The notes beneath the pieces were generated by a model, which saw only the letters and a program-made list of their open reading frames with translations, did no database searches and had not been told where the DNA came from. A stretch of DNA of 64,000 nt from Decorospora gaudefroyi (taxonomy: Eukaryota; Ascomycota; Dothideomycetes; Pleosporales; Pleosporaceae). How positions within the stretch are numbered: position 1 is the stretch's first letter; each line of letters begins with the position of its first letter. The position numbers and the translations under genes were made by a program. The stretch is taken from contig ML975335.1 of assembly GCA_010015605.1 (NCBI GenBank), forward strand, positions 51,278 to 115,277, read 5' to 3'. This document shows positions 1-11,475 of the stretch, piece by piece.

Positions 1-426
1 TTCCTGGCGTTTAACAACAAAGTAAGTTATTCCTGCCCATGGTAAGTTTGCCTAGGTATACAGAGAGTGCCGAACATACACTGTCATTTTCATCGACGTC
101 AGGAATCCCCGAACTTGTGAATTCGCGAAACATATCTGTACCTACATCAGTTAGGCGCCTCCCACGCAAAGAGTTCATCCATTGGAAGCATCTGTGAGCT
201 AACGAACCTCAGATGGCGGGGAACACTATCTACCCCGCGAAAAAAAGGGAAAAAGCCATCCCCGCATCCCACTGACCGACCAAGACAATGTTCTAGGCCG
301 TCCTTCACACCACAGGAGCCTACCTACCACTGAGGCAGAAGCAACAATTCATCACTATCATACCCCCCTTCCAAGACCGCTCCGTAACCGCGGGTATACC
401 GTAGGTACCGGCGCTTCGTCCCGAAA
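1..426. other. Intergenic, upstream of lactonase-like gene
   Basis: I see no convincing coding sequence here. It is the 5' flank of the amidohydrolase gene starting at 427. It carries one copy of the CCTAGGTA motif (about 50-57) that recurs in several intergenic regions of this window. No clear TATA box was recognised. Confidence 0.5.
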
Positions 427-1631
427 ATGCCGGCCTCACCCTCTCGCATCCTGGACTCACACATCCACCTCTGGCCCTCGACAGCAACATCGCCCTCGGG
501 CCATGGCTGGATGACACCGGGCCACCGCCTTGCTAAACGACACGGCATCAGCGATTATCTCGCCATCACCGATCCTATACCTGCCGGATTCGTGTACGTC
601 GAGACAGATCGGTACTTGCCCACCACGTTCCCCCCTTTCCGGAATGAAGACAGCGATGCAGAAATCCGGAGCAAGATCGAAGTATGGGCCAAGGAGCCGC
701 TGGAGGAAATTCGATTCCTGAGGAGGATGGTAGAGGGGAGAGCGGAAGAGGGTGATGGGTTTGTCGATGGCGAAGCAGCGGAAAGAATGAAGGGATGTGT
801 TCTTTGGGCGCCGTTTCCCCTTTTAGATACCCTCTTTGCTCTCTACTTGCAGATGGCTGAGGAAGTGGCTGGGCCGCTGCTTTGGGGCAAGGTGGTCGGT
901 TTCCGGTATCTACTTCAGGGCACGAAGGAGGACGAGGGCGTGGTTGCGGGCACGCTGACGAAGCATGTCTGGCAGAGTGCGTTGTGGGTTCTCAATTTGT
1001 GTGCGCTGAGGCGAGGTAGGGACGGGGCGGGGTGGTGCTTTGACATCGGTGTTGATACGCATAGAGATGGGGTGAAGCCGTTTCAGGCGGTTCGGGAGCT
1101 GATTAGGTCGCTGAGGGATGAGGAGGCACGTGGTCATCCGCCGCCAGGGAAACCCGTAAGATTGGTGCTGAGTATGTTGCAACCTCCCGGAATTAACGAT
1201 GCGGATTTTTTCGTTAACGGATTTCATCCCTTTTAGATCACCTGGTCAAACCTCCACTCTCAAGCCAACCGACCCAACCAGACGACCAATGGCTTCGCGG
1301 CCTCTCTGCGCTCGCTTCCGATACGAATATCTACATGAAGCTATCGGGTGCCTTCAATGAGTTTGATGAGCCTACACCATCCGACATCCCCACGCTCATC
1401 AAAGCCTTGACTCCTTTCTTGGACTATGTCTTTGCCTGTTTCCACAACAGAGTCATGTTTGGGAGTGACTGGCCTGTATGCAATGTTGGCGGACCCAGGG
1501 GAGAGACGGGGAACTGGAAGCTCTGGAGGGAGGTTGTGGAGGCGTGGATGGAGAAGAGGAAATTTGGTGAAGAAGAAAGGGAGAGGATTTGGTGGGGTGC
1601 GGCCGCCGAGGCTTATGGGATTGAGTTGTGA
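427..1631 (+). CDS. Amidohydrolase, probable L-rhamnono-gamma-lactonase (2 exons)
   Basis: Exons 427-1171 and 1237-1631 give 379 residues. The 65-nt intron 1172-1236 (GTATGT...TTTTAG) joins in frame and restores the sequence LNHLVKP, typical of the Amidohydro_2 (COG3618) TIM barrel. Metal-binding His12-x-His14 (DSHIHLW) and the late Asp in FGSDWPV (about residue 326) are present. In this family the enzyme opens sugar lactones; the early FVYVETDR segment resembles the fungal LRA2 type that hydrolyses L-rhamnono-1,4-lactone to L-rhamnonate. An L-rhamnose-1-dehydrogenase-like SDR lies 4.4 kb downstream, which supports the assignment. The hydrolase fold is seen; the exact lactone substrate is inferred, and 2-pyrone-4,6-dicarboxylate hydrolase-like enzymes are the main alternative. 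Confidence 0.78.
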
Positions 1632-2526
1632 GCGGAGGAGAACGGTTCCTGCTGGATGGGTCTATGGATATCGCTCTCGCATTGTGTAGCAGCCTTCGCA
1701 ATTAGGCTGGTTGAACTCACGCAATTCCCAGCGTCAAAACTTCTCGGTGAATGACTCGACTACTGTCTTGTCTCATAAGGATAGAAGACTTTACTCCTGA
1801 TATTCAAACAGGGACATTTACCGTTTATCACGTTTATCGCATGCTCCATCTTCGACAGAGTATCGGAAAATGACTGGATCAGCCATGTCGTCTTTCCAAG
1901 CAAAGACAGTTCAACGCCAGACTCTCTGAAACGTGACGTACACGGCGCTGGTTGTAGTCAGTACTACGGTGATCTACTGCTACGGCCTACAGCTTAAGTA
2001 AGTAGTAATAATTTAGGAGCTATGGTATTGTGCTAGTCGTCATGCTACGGTGGCTAAAGAGGTAGCCACAGTAGCTATACGCATCTATAGTATTACTACA
2101 ACTGTGACTAAGGCTATACATCTATAGAGAAACTAACCATAACGCAACTTTGTGAAGAGCTCTTTAGGAGATTAAGAGATACGCGCGGAGTGTTAATGCA
2201 GAGCTTTCATCGACTTTAATTCACTGCTTAGTACCTGTACGTACTCTCTGCAACAGTACTATAGCCACGCCATCCCAGGTTGCAAGTAACTTAAGTAATT
2301 CACTCCAAGGGGTGCCGTGGCATACCCTAATTAGGTCAACAGCAGCTGTACTACTTCCCAGTCACGTACAAAAGGAAATAATCGATTTCTCCCTCGCTCA
2401 CCTCCAGTCCCACCTGTCCCTTAGCCAGCATCGAGAATCCCCATTCAACTACCATCTTGCCCCTCACCTGACAACAACAGACGGTCACAAGCTATCAGGT
2501 CATTGGCTACACGCGGCCCCGACATC
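1632..2526. other. Intergenic with TA-rich, possibly RIP-decayed patch
   Basis: No gene is visible in these 895 bases. Between about 1950 and 2290 the sequence turns rich in CTA/TAG/TAC words and poor in long open frames, unlike the GC-rich flanks. This looks like an old repeat remnant altered by mutation. No terminal repeats or transposase motif could be recognised, so the origin is uncertain. Confidence 0.35.
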
Positions 2527-3510
2527 ATGAACTCAACCATCGAAGCACTCCTCTACACCCTCAAACACCACTACACCTTCCCCCAGCTCCCCACTGAGAC
2601 CACCGACCCCTACCTCGAAGCCATGCACACATTCCAAGCCTTTACAACCCACCTGATCGCAACCCTAGGGAGTCCCCCGTACACCCGGGATCTCACGAGG
2701 GTTACCGTAAACGGGGTATTGCAAGACATCTACACAGGCTTCCCGTCCTTCCACGACCAAGACAAGTTCCACGTCTGGGTCAAAGACGGGGTACTGAAAC
2801 CCCCACTCCGCCGTACAGCCAAACAGTTCCAGTTCCAGGGCATCGTGCGCCTTCAGAAAGCTAGCAAGGGGACGATCAATACGCTGATGAATATTATTTT
2901 CAGTGCCGTGGTCATAGCCACAGAGTGGGAAGAACGTGTGTGCAAGCCCGAAGACGTAGTCCACGATCCGTCGCCCTTGTATTTCTTTACCAAGAATCAT
3001 GCGGCCAAAACGATCTCCTTGGGCGACGGCGTCGAGCATGAGCCCGACTGTCCCATCTGTACCGAGACTTTTGATCCGCCGGTTTGTATTCCGCAACGCG
3101 CGCTTTGTGGCCATGTGCTCTGTCACGGCTGTTTTCAGAAGTGGCTCAGACAGTCGTCGGCGACGTATACATGTCCCCTCTGTCGGGCGTGCATAGTGTG
3201 TGGCATTGCTTCTTGTCCGCACCACACTATCGGCGACACAGACCGTGCGCCCCCGTTGCCGCTTCCCGAGATTTTAAATCAGATACTTCCTGAAACGAGC
3301 ACAGAGGTGCTTCACGGTATAGTACCCCGTCGTTATTGGGAGTTGCGGGAAGTCACGCGCAAAGATCGAGGGACGCTGGCTTGGATTGAGCATGTGCTTG
3401 CGATGCACAACCCTGCCCAAGACGATCCTGTTCGTGTCCGCTTGACCAAGGATTCCGTCGAGATAGTCGAAAGCATCACCGAGGAGGTTAAGAAAGTGGT
3501 GCGGCCATAG
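2527..3510 (+). CDS. RING-finger protein, putative E3 ubiquitin ligase
   Basis: A single exon encodes 327 residues; the ATG at 2527 is the first in frame (the frame upstream has only a TTG). A C3HC4 RING begins with CPIC at residues 175-178, continues with CGH, C and C ligands (CGHVLCHGC), and closes with CPLC about 30 residues later. RING domains recruit E2 ubiquitin-conjugating enzymes, so a ubiquitin ligase role is likely; the substrate is unknown. The flanking parts have no other domain I recognise. The gene sits between the lactonase-like gene and a converging Clr5-domain gene, with no sign that it belongs to a sugar pathway. Confidence 0.75.
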   Translation: MNSTIEALLYTLKHHYTFPQLPTETTDPYLEAMHTFQAFTTHLIATLGSPPYTRDLTRVTVNGVLQDIYTGFPSFHDQDKFHVWVKDGVLKPPLRRTAKQFQFQGIVRLQKASKGTINTLMNIIFSAVVIATEWEERVCKPEDVVHDPSPLYFFTKNHAAKTISLGDGVEHEPDCPICTETFDPPVCIPQRALCGHVLCHGCFQKWLRQSSATYTCPLCRACIVCGIASCPHHTIGDTDRAPPLPLPEILNQILPETSTEVLHGIVPRRYWELREVTRKDRGTLAWIEHVLAMHNPAQDDPVRVRLTKDSVEIVESITEEVKKVVRP

Positions 3511-3592
3511 TTGTATGGGCGTGGGAGAGCGCCATGAGGCATAATGGTAGATAGCCGAAGGGAGCTAGAAATTCGGCAATGCATGCTAGTTC

Positions 3593-5709
3593 TTAGACAT
3601 ACCCACCAATATCAAGTTCCAATAAGACAACAAAGCTCGCCTTGCCGTGACCGTGCTCCCCCCTCGTAACGTGCCCCAAATAAGCCTCTAACTCCTCATC
3701 ATCGGCAACCTCGACTGCAACCTCTCTGTCTTCCTGTCCCTCCTTATACTTGATGAGACCTTGGAGCTGGTGTACTACCGTGCCTGGGTGTTCGCGCTTG
3801 ATCAGATTATGGATTTCGGTTATAGAAGGCATGTGCAGGATGGAGAGCCAGACAGATTTGGCGGGGAAGGGGGTGGAGGCGTGCGGATGTAGGCGGAAAT
3901 AGCTGGGGAGCGCCATTGAAATCGCGGAGCTGGATGGGTAGTATTGCTGGTAGCTATTTCCTGGGTGTTGTGAGGCTGGGTGGTATTGAGGATCTTGATA
4001 ACGCTGTCCAGCTTCGTATCGGGGAGCAGGCAGAACGGCGGCATCGCTTGCGGCCAACAGAAGGGATGGATCGATCTGCAGGTCGGAGCTCGTTGATAGT
4101 GCAGGCGCAGGCGCAGGCGCAGGCGCAGGCGCAGGCGCAGGCGCAGGCGCAGGCGCAGTGGCGTGTGTGGCTGGAGATATCTCGGCTCTACTGACACTGC
4201 CGTCTCGCCTCGGCGTGCTCCCTAGCATCGTCGGTTGCGGCGCGACAACAGGCGGCGCAGGACCCGGGCCCGGACCGTGATGAAGCTGCTTCTTCTTGTG
4301 GGGATCCTTGGCCGTCTTCTCCTGCTGCTGCCGCTTCAACACGTCCTTTGCTAGCACTTCCAAAGCCCGTATCTTGCGCGCATAGTCTGGATCTGCTTCA
4401 GGCTGTGCGAGTGCCTTGGCTAGGTACTCGGACTCATTGACCCAGGCTTGCTTGAGGTCCGTCCACTGTTGCTCGCCCGCTTCGTGTTTGTTGGTGAAGT
4501 GGTCGGCTTTGAGCATCGCGGCGAAGGTGCTTCGTACGCGTCGTGCCTGTTCCGGATTGAGGCCGAGGAGCTTCTTCGCGTCTGCGAGAGGCATGCGTGT
4601 GTTCAGCGTGCGCAAACGTTTCGTGACGTCGATGCATATAACGTCCAGCGAGAGCGCTCTCTGGCCCTTTGGACGAAACAGGGCGTCGCTGCGCTGCATA
4701 ACTTCGGGCTCGTGTTCGAACACAGCGGCCAGGTGGGGATTCTCGCGGATGAGCTGTTGGACAAGGTGCGCCCACCGCTCTGGGCCAGCGACCGTCTTCT
4801 TGACCACCTCTTTCGCCTTGCACATGTCGAGGAAGCGCTCTCGAAGCGCGCGGTACATGTCGTTGTCCAGGCCGAGGTAGGCTTTGGCTTCGTCGATGGT
4901 CGTCTCCGAGGGAAAGCGAGGCGGCTCGCCAGGCGCATCTGCTGGCAGGCCGGCCCAGCCGCGTGTTCGACGGCGTCGTTTCCGCGTGCGCCACTTCTCG
5001 TCACTCTCCTGCTGGAGTTGTTGCTGCCGTAGTTGCTTTCGCAGCACCTCTTCTGCACTCAGACCAGCTATGTCGGGCGCAGGAACGAGCGGGCGCCCGT
5101 GCTCATCCTCATCCTCGTCCCCATCCCCATCCCCATCCCCATCTCCGTCCCCATCCTCATCCTCGCTCGAAGACTCGTCTGCCAGTATCGCATTGCCCAG
5201 CCGGTTGATCAGGCCGCTACCGGGGACGACTTTGGCGCGCTTCTTCCTCGGCCCGCTCTCTCGAAGCAGCAGCTTGAGCCTCAATCGCAGGCGGATCAGT
5301 TCGCGGTCGTTGATGGAGAAGCCTTCGGCCTGCAGGGTGTCGACCATGTCCTTGTGCGTGTAGTTCTCTTCCCATAGCTGGTGGAGGCGGGCGATGAGCC
5401 GCGGGTTCCTGTGCGCGGGGTTCTGTTTGCTGGGGAAGGCCCATCGCTTGAACTGTGTCTGAAAGGCGCGTTTGCTGGACGCACTGTGTTAGCATCTGCA
5501 TCTTCGCTCCAGCGGTACCCTAGAGGTGTAGTTGCGTAGGCAGGTACGGTGTCCCATCCGTACGAGCGTGCAACATGTGCACTACTGATGACCTACCTGG
5601 GCGTGAAGTCGCGCACCTCCCAGTAGGACATGACCTCTTCCAGGCTCCTTCGCTCCTCGACATACAGCCGGTGACAGATTTGCTGTTTGTCGCTCCAATC
5701 GTAGCCCAT
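3593..5709 (-). CDS. Clr5-domain protein with hypervariable repeats (2 exons)
   Basis: On the minus strand exon 1 is 5709-5597 and exon 2 is 5474-3593, 664 residues. The 122-nt intron (GTAGGT...GTCCAG) joins the two halves of an N-terminal Clr5 domain (DKQQICHRLYVEERRSLEEVM... followed by FQTQFKRWAF). This domain is found in fungal, probably nuclear, proteins. The middle holds two similar helical blocks, each with an AKxxLGL motif, then proline-rich low-complexity sequence. An acidic Asp-Gly run comes from a CCATCC-type tandem repeat (5103-5165) and an Ala-Pro run from a GCAGGC hexanucleotide (4101-4158). The domain is seen; any DNA-binding or regulatory role is inferred. It converges on the RING gene with about 80 bp between the stop codons. 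Confidence 0.75.
4101..4158. repeat. Hexanucleotide microsatellite (GCAGGC)n inside Clr5 gene
   Basis: About 9-10 near-perfect copies of a 6-bp unit lie inside the coding exon and encode alternating Ala-Pro on the minus strand. Because the unit is a multiple of three, copy-number change would alter protein length without a frameshift. Confidence 0.95.
5103..5165. repeat. CCATCC/TCATCC tandem repeat inside Clr5 gene
   Basis: A run of 6-bp units with minor variants encodes an Asp/Glu-Gly acidic stretch on the minus strand. Like the Ala-Pro repeat of the same gene, it is frame-neutral. Confidence 0.9.
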
Positions 5710-6024
5710 GGTGTCGCGGGTCACGTTGTGTGTCGTACTGTGTAGGTAGTAAGCGTGCGTGGAAGAATTGCACAAGTGGTCCGACCCGACGAACGCTCAG
5801 GCCTCGGCCGCCAATGCACCGACACCAGCGACAACCCACCGCCTACTCTGTACTGGTACCAGCCCAGTCACTGCATCTACCGAACCCATTAACTTATTGC
5901 GCATAAGTTAGCGGCCTGGGCCTAGCATGGCGCCCATCTTCTCTACCGGTACGGGCCTACCACAGCCTCGACATTGAATATCTTCACCACCTCTTCCCTC
6001 AATCACCATCCACCCCCACCAACC
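5710..6024. promoter_or_regulatory. Divergent promoter, Clr5 gene / SDR gene
   Basis: These 315 bases separate the Clr5-domain gene (-) from the dehydrogenase (+), so they must hold both start regions. The recurring 9-mer TACTGTGTA occurs at 5736-5744, 27 bp upstream of the Clr5 start codon. No TATA box was recognised. Confidence 0.5.
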
Positions 6025-6982
6025 ATGCCGCCCGCCCGCAAGAACAGTCTTTGGACACCGCATGTAGCCCAGCAGCCGCAGCCGCAGCTCCTCTCCGGGA
6101 AGTCCATGGTCATCACCGGCGGCGTCACAGGCATTGGGCGCGCAATCGTCGTCGGCTACCTCACACATGGCGCAAACGTTGCCGTGAACCACTTGGGCGA
6201 CGCCAAATCCGTATTACAGTTCCAGTCACTTGTGGAAGAAGCTGCGCAAAAACTGGGTATAAGCAGAGAGGATGTGCACACCAGGCTCGTCGAAGTACCA
6301 GGCGATGTCGGCAACCCTGAGACGGGCCAGAAGCTGGTAGCCGCTGTCGTGGACCGCTGGGGACGGCTGGATGTTGTCGTGAGCAATGCAGGCGTCTGCG
6401 AATTCCAGGAGTTTCTGGAGTACGTATAGTCCCAAGTCCCAATGCTCCTATCGTCGGAATAGACGACGACCACGACAACAACAACAACAACTGTGAAGCT
6501 GACAGCACACCTTTCGTAGCATAACACCCCATCTCTGGAACCAAACCCTGACCACAAACCTCACGGGCGCATTTCACACCATCCAAGCCGGCGCGAAACA
6601 ACTCTCTTCGCAATCACCACCGGGCGGCTCCATCATCGGCATTTCCTCCATCAGTGCACTCGTCGGCGGCGCACAGCAGGGTCACTACACACCCACCAAA
6701 GCGGGTGTCCTTTCCCTCATCCAGTCATCCGCCTGCGCCTTGGGCAAGTACAACATCAGGTGCAATGCGCTGCTGCCCGGCACCATCAAGACGCAGCTCA
6801 ATGAGAAGGATCTGGACGACGAGGACAAGAGGAAGTACATGGAGGGCAGGATACCGCTGGGCCGCACGGGTGTGCCAAGTGATCTGGCCGGTCCCGCTGT
6901 ATTCCTAGGCAGTGATTTGAGCACGTATGTGAATGGTGCCCAGCTGCTGGTCGATGGCGGACTGTTTGTGAACTTGCAATAG
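6025..6982 (+). CDS. SDR, probable L-rhamnose-1-dehydrogenase (2 exons)
   Basis: Exons 6025-6419 and 6520-6982 give 285 residues; the 100-nt intron (GTACGT...CGTAG) joins as FLDITPHLWNQ. It is a classical short-chain dehydrogenase: cofactor motif TGGVTGIGR (31-39), NAG at 121-123, and catalytic Ser175, Tyr188 and Lys192 (YTPTK). The C-terminal half, including GGSIIGISSISALVGGA, the KRKYMEGRIPLGR block and the end LLVDGGLFVNLQ, closely resembles the yeast and fungal NAD(P)-dependent L-rhamnose-1-dehydrogenase family (RHA1/LraA). That enzyme oxidises L-rhamnose to its lactone, the substrate of the amidohydrolase at 427-1631. Family assignment from memory is strong; substrate should be read as inferred. 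The ATG at 6025 is used because the longer frame starts only at a TTG. Confidence 0.82.
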
Positions 6983-7242
6983 TGTGCTAGTAGCTGTTGG
7001 ACTATACCGCCCAGCCAATGAAGAAGCAGACCATCTTGAAGGAGCTACCTTGTCTCGCCCGCGAATCCCACCAACTTGATCAACAGAACGCAGACGCCGT
7101 CGCTATCGTACCCATGAGAAACTTCCCTCCTATGCCTGTATACCCTATTCGAAACCCAGTGCCAATGCCGCAAACACGCAAGCAATATCGTGCCGTGCTG
7201 TTGCAGTCCCGAGAGAAACGCAGCCAGCGCCCTTTGCCTCGA

Positions 7243-10200
7243 TCAAGAAACCTGTCAACCGTCAAAAACCTCCTCGGTTCCCAAGGGTGGCCTGTACTTA
7301 CCTCAGCAATATTCTGACGCTCGATATAGCTTTCCTGCTTCACATCCCTCCCAACTCTCCAATACACGTCCGTATAATCAGCACAGTTCATTTCGCGCAA
7401 GAACTGCTCATCGTGCGTGATGACCAGGAGCTGGAAGTTGGCCTGCTTCCTACGAACCTGTATGATTTGGGATAGGGATCTGGCGAGACCCTCAATGTTT
7501 TGCTGATCAAGATTGGTCGTCGGTTCGTCAAGGGCGATGAGGCCACAATTTGTGCCGAAACATTCTGCAAGCGCGAGGCGGATGACGATGGATGCAAGAA
7601 CCTTTTGACCGGCCGAGCAACGGCCTCGCATGTCCATCTCTGTGCCTTGTTTCACCATCACCACCCGGTAGTTGTACGTCTTGTTTCCTTTACCGTCGCT
7701 GTCCGAGGCAATGCGGATCCTGTCTACGTCGGTGCCTTGGTATGCGTCGCGCCAGAGCTCGTCGAGGATTCGGTTGATCTCTTCCATCTTGAGTGTGTGA
7801 TACTTCATGATGGCCATGTCCAGCGCGCCAGCATAACGACCGAGATCTTCGATAGCCGCTTTGGTCGTTTCGACCTTGATGTGTGCCTCTCGGTACTGCT
7901 CTGCCGAGTCCTTGTAAAGATCCTCGTACTCTGCCATGAGCTCGGTGAGCTGATCATCCTTATTTTTCATGTCGCGCTCTACGCTGGTCTTGTCAGTGTT
8001 CAGCCGATGGTACTCTGTATCCCAATGCTGAGCCTCGCGCTCGTAATGTTCCTTGTCGCGCTCAGCACCCTCCTCTTCCAGCCTCCGGATTTCGACCTGC
8101 AGGCCCTCCAGTGAACGCTTGGCTTTGCGGTAGCGCAGATTATCACTAATCGACCGCTTGCTCATCTCAGTGTCACGCATAGTGTCTTCGAGCTTCTTGA
8201 TCTTCCGAGTAACATCTGACATGTCCGTCTCAATCCGTGCAATCTCGCCCTGTAGGTTCTCAATCTCCCGATGAGTTCGCGCAAGTTGTTGAGGGCCGCC
8301 TCGCTCGATATAGGAATTGATCTCCTCATTGGCTTGATTGAGCCGGCGCAGGCTGTCGGAAAGTTTAGAAGCCTCATCGTGGGCGCGCTGAACGCGATCG
8401 TTGCCTCGGCGGTTGATGTCATCGTAGTGGTATTGTGCTTGCTCAATCTCGGGGTCGATACTGCCAATGTCCTTCTCGAAGCCACGCATCGCCTCCCGCT
8501 GCTTGTTGTTCTCTTTCTTGAACTCTTCAATCCGGTCAGCAAGCGCCCGTTTCTCCCTCAGTTTGGATTGTGCGTTGCTCAGCTCGGCATTGATATCGCG
8601 TACACTCAACTCAAGGGTAGTGATGAGGCTTCGTGACTTGTCTCTGGCGGCCGTAAATTTATCTAAGGTAGTCCTAGCGTTACGGTTATCCTCAGATATT
8701 TGCTTGAGGTCGGCTTGGACCGCGTCGATGCCCCGCGACAATCCGGCGGACTTCTGCTTTTGCGCCAATTCTTTGATCTCGGCTTCGAGCTTCTGTGTCC
8801 TCGCGTAGTAGGTGACGATGGTCTGCACTTCCTTAGACAGTGACTCGACGTCCTGCTTCGTAGCGTCCAGATCGTAGATTACAGCATCTTGGTCTTCAAG
8901 CTGCTTGTTGAGAATGTCGCGTTCGGAAGTTAGCTTGGTAAGGCTGGACTGGATTGCCGGAAGTTCTGTATCTCGCAGACGCATCGCCAGTTCGTAGCTC
9001 GGCTTGGCATTGCGAGCAGCCTCAAGTTCTGCAAAGATCTCATCCGCATTGTCGGCTTGCATGTTCTTGGTTGCCTTCGCGATAATGTCCTTTAGACCTT
9101 GTATAAAGCCTGCAGTCGTGAAATCCTCCTCCTTATCATCGTGGAGGGTCCTCTTGCAGAGCCGGCATATGTTGTGCTCCTCAGCGATCTCCAGACATTT
9201 ACCCATGTAATCGATCTGTGCGTCGAATTTGGCTTTGTCCGTGGAGGTTGCCTCATATTCTTCTTCGAGCTGTTGCAAGGTTTCGTCAAAATCAGAGACG
9301 TCGTCCTTCTGTATGGACTCTTTCACAGTAGTCTCGTATTTTTGGAGCTCTGTCCTCTTCTGCTTTGCTTGCGACTCAAGACTGGACATCTGGAAATTGA
9401 TCTTGTCCAGCTTGGTCTGCGTAATGTCTCGACGGGACGCGGCTTCCTTGACCTTGCCGGCCTTCTCAGAGAGTACTTGTTGAAAGGTCGTCTCTAGAGT
9501 CGCCGGTTCCCAGTCTGCGTCGACGAGCTGAGAAATGCGCTTGTTGTGAACCTTCTTCATAGTCGCCAGACTGTGTTGTTGGTTCTGTAGTTCATCTCGC
9601 TTAACATCAATAGAGGCAGATTCTCGGGCCTGCTTCGATGCGTCACCGAACTCAGCCGTCAACCGCTCTTTCCGATCTTCCAGTGTCCGCACGTTGTTAG
9701 AAGCTTCGGATATACGCTCGTCGTAGCGCTCCGATGTAGCCGTTGCAGCCGCATTCTGCAGCTGCAGCTCAACATCACGCTTTTTGTCTTGCAGAATGGC
9801 TTCGCTGCCTTCATCCGCCCTGATGTGATTCATGCTCTTCTGGAGATCCGAGATACGCCTATCGTTGTTCGTGATTTGACTGCGCGCAGATTCCTTGCTC
9901 TGAGTAAGTCCAGATTTGCGCGTGTTCAGCTCATTTAGGCCGTTCTGGGCTTCGCGAAGATCACGCTGCGTCTCCTCTCGAGCACGGTCAAGGGCCTTGT
10001 TGTGATCTCGGGACATTTTACTTAGGATCTGTTGGAACTCAGCGACCTGCTTTTCCGTAATGTCGTAATCAAACCCTCGTATAGCATGTCGCTGAGCAGC
10101 TTCCTTGATTGAGTTTTCACGTTGCTGGGTCTGGCGTTCATGCTGCTCTTTCTGCGCCTCATATTTGCCGATCTCACTTTGCTTCGCACCAAGCGCGCCT

Positions 10201-11213
10201 CGATTCTCTTCCAGATTGTTCTTTAGCTCGTGATATTGCTCCCTGTGTTCAGTGACTTGTGTGGCATATGTAGAGACGCGTTCTTCATATTGGTCCAACA
10301 TGTCCTGAAGCTCCTCGTCCGACTCAGCCAGTTCCTTCAGGTTATCCTGGAGTTCTGCCACGTTGCGCTTGTTGATATCGAGCGTCATACGCTTGCCCTC
10401 CAGCTGCGCTACGATCTGTTCAAAGCGGGCAGCATGGTTGTAAGCGTCGCGGGCCTTTTGATGGGCCTCGGCACACTTGGCATCTACGTCGTCGTGCGTC
10501 TCTCGCAGCTTCTCAATCTCGTCGAACAGTTTAGCTTGGCGGTCCTCGCTCTTCTTTGCGCGCGTCTTGTCCTCCTTCGCGTTAGCTTCGATGATTTTGA
10601 GCTGGCCCAGGTCGGTGTTTCGGGCTTTTCGGATCATCTTGATGTTGTCAATGGCTTTTGTGTACTTCATGGCCTCGAAGATCTCGTCAAACTTCTTCTT
10701 GAGGGTGGATGCATCGCTCAGGGGCCACAGGCTGTCTTCCTGGTGGCAGAAGATGACGTTTTCCAGGACGGCTTTGGACACGCCGAGATACTGGGGAATG
10801 ATCTGGTCGAGTTCGGCGACGCGGGTCGAGATGGAGTGCTTCTCGCCGTCTTTGAGCATGAGCAGCGAGCCTTCCAGTGTCTTCTGGCTCCTGGCATTCT
10901 TCTTGACCGTGACCTGCATGTTGCGCGTGGCGACCATGCGCACACCGGACGTAGAGCGGAAGGACAGCTTGACCTGAGCGAGGAGTTCCTTCTCGTTGCG
11001 CAGCTTGGGGTCGTGGAGGAAGGCGCCGCCGGTCTTGCTGTTGGAGGGCAGGTCTCCGGTGGTGGCATATTTGAGCGATTCGATGATGGTGGTCTTGCCG
11101 GAGCCGTTCCAGCCGACGATGAGGGTGAGGGGCGCGGTGAACTGAATGACCTCTCCTTTCTCGGGGCCGAAGGAGCGGATGCCCTGGATCATCATGCGGT
11201 CGATTTTCGACAT
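7243..11213 (-). CDS. rad50: Rad50, SMC-like subunit of the MRN/MRX complex (2 exons)
   Basis: Exon 11213-7302 plus a tiny last exon 7251-7243 give 1306 residues, the usual Rad50 length. Rad50 with Mre11 and Nbs1/Xrs2 binds and tethers DNA double-strand break ends and activates the Tel1/ATM checkpoint. Walker A is GWNGSGKTT near residue 35. Long coiled coils flank the zinc-hook CRLC (Cys683 and Cys686), which dimerises two complexes. The ABC signature SAGQKVLAS and Walker B LIALDEPTTNLD lie near the end. A canonical GTAAGT donor after IAE, a 50-nt intron and acceptor TTGACAG add only Val-Ser-stop, giving the expected IAEVS end; without this splice the frame reads on into unrelated sequence. 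It is divergent from wc-2. Confidence 0.97.
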
Positions 11214-11475
11214 GGCGGCGGTTCACTCGCCGTGGTGGCGCCTGGGTGTGGTAGCACTGGAGGTGTGGTAGCCTGGGAGCTGTTACGCGGGACGCGACAG
11301 TGCGGAACGCGAGATGCCAGCGCCATCACGTGATAGTACAGCCCGTGCGTGCCGAGCAAGAGGCGCTAGGCTCAAAGCGTCGCACTGGGTGAAGGCTGCA
11401 TCGACGTCGGACGTGTGCATGTTTCTCCTCTCTGCGCGGCCAAGCTAGGAAGTGTTCGGTGGCCATCGTGCTTGC
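11214..11475. promoter_or_regulatory. Shared divergent promoter of rad50 and wc-2
   Basis: Only 262 bp separate the two start codons on opposite strands, so both genes must use this sequence. No TATA box was recognised. Co-regulation is possible but not shown by sequence alone. Confidence 0.6.

Noticed and set aside
10230..11333. Long plus-strand open frame opposite rad50
   Set aside because: It is a shadow of the rad50 coding strand with no domain; Rad50 motifs on the other strand are unambiguous.
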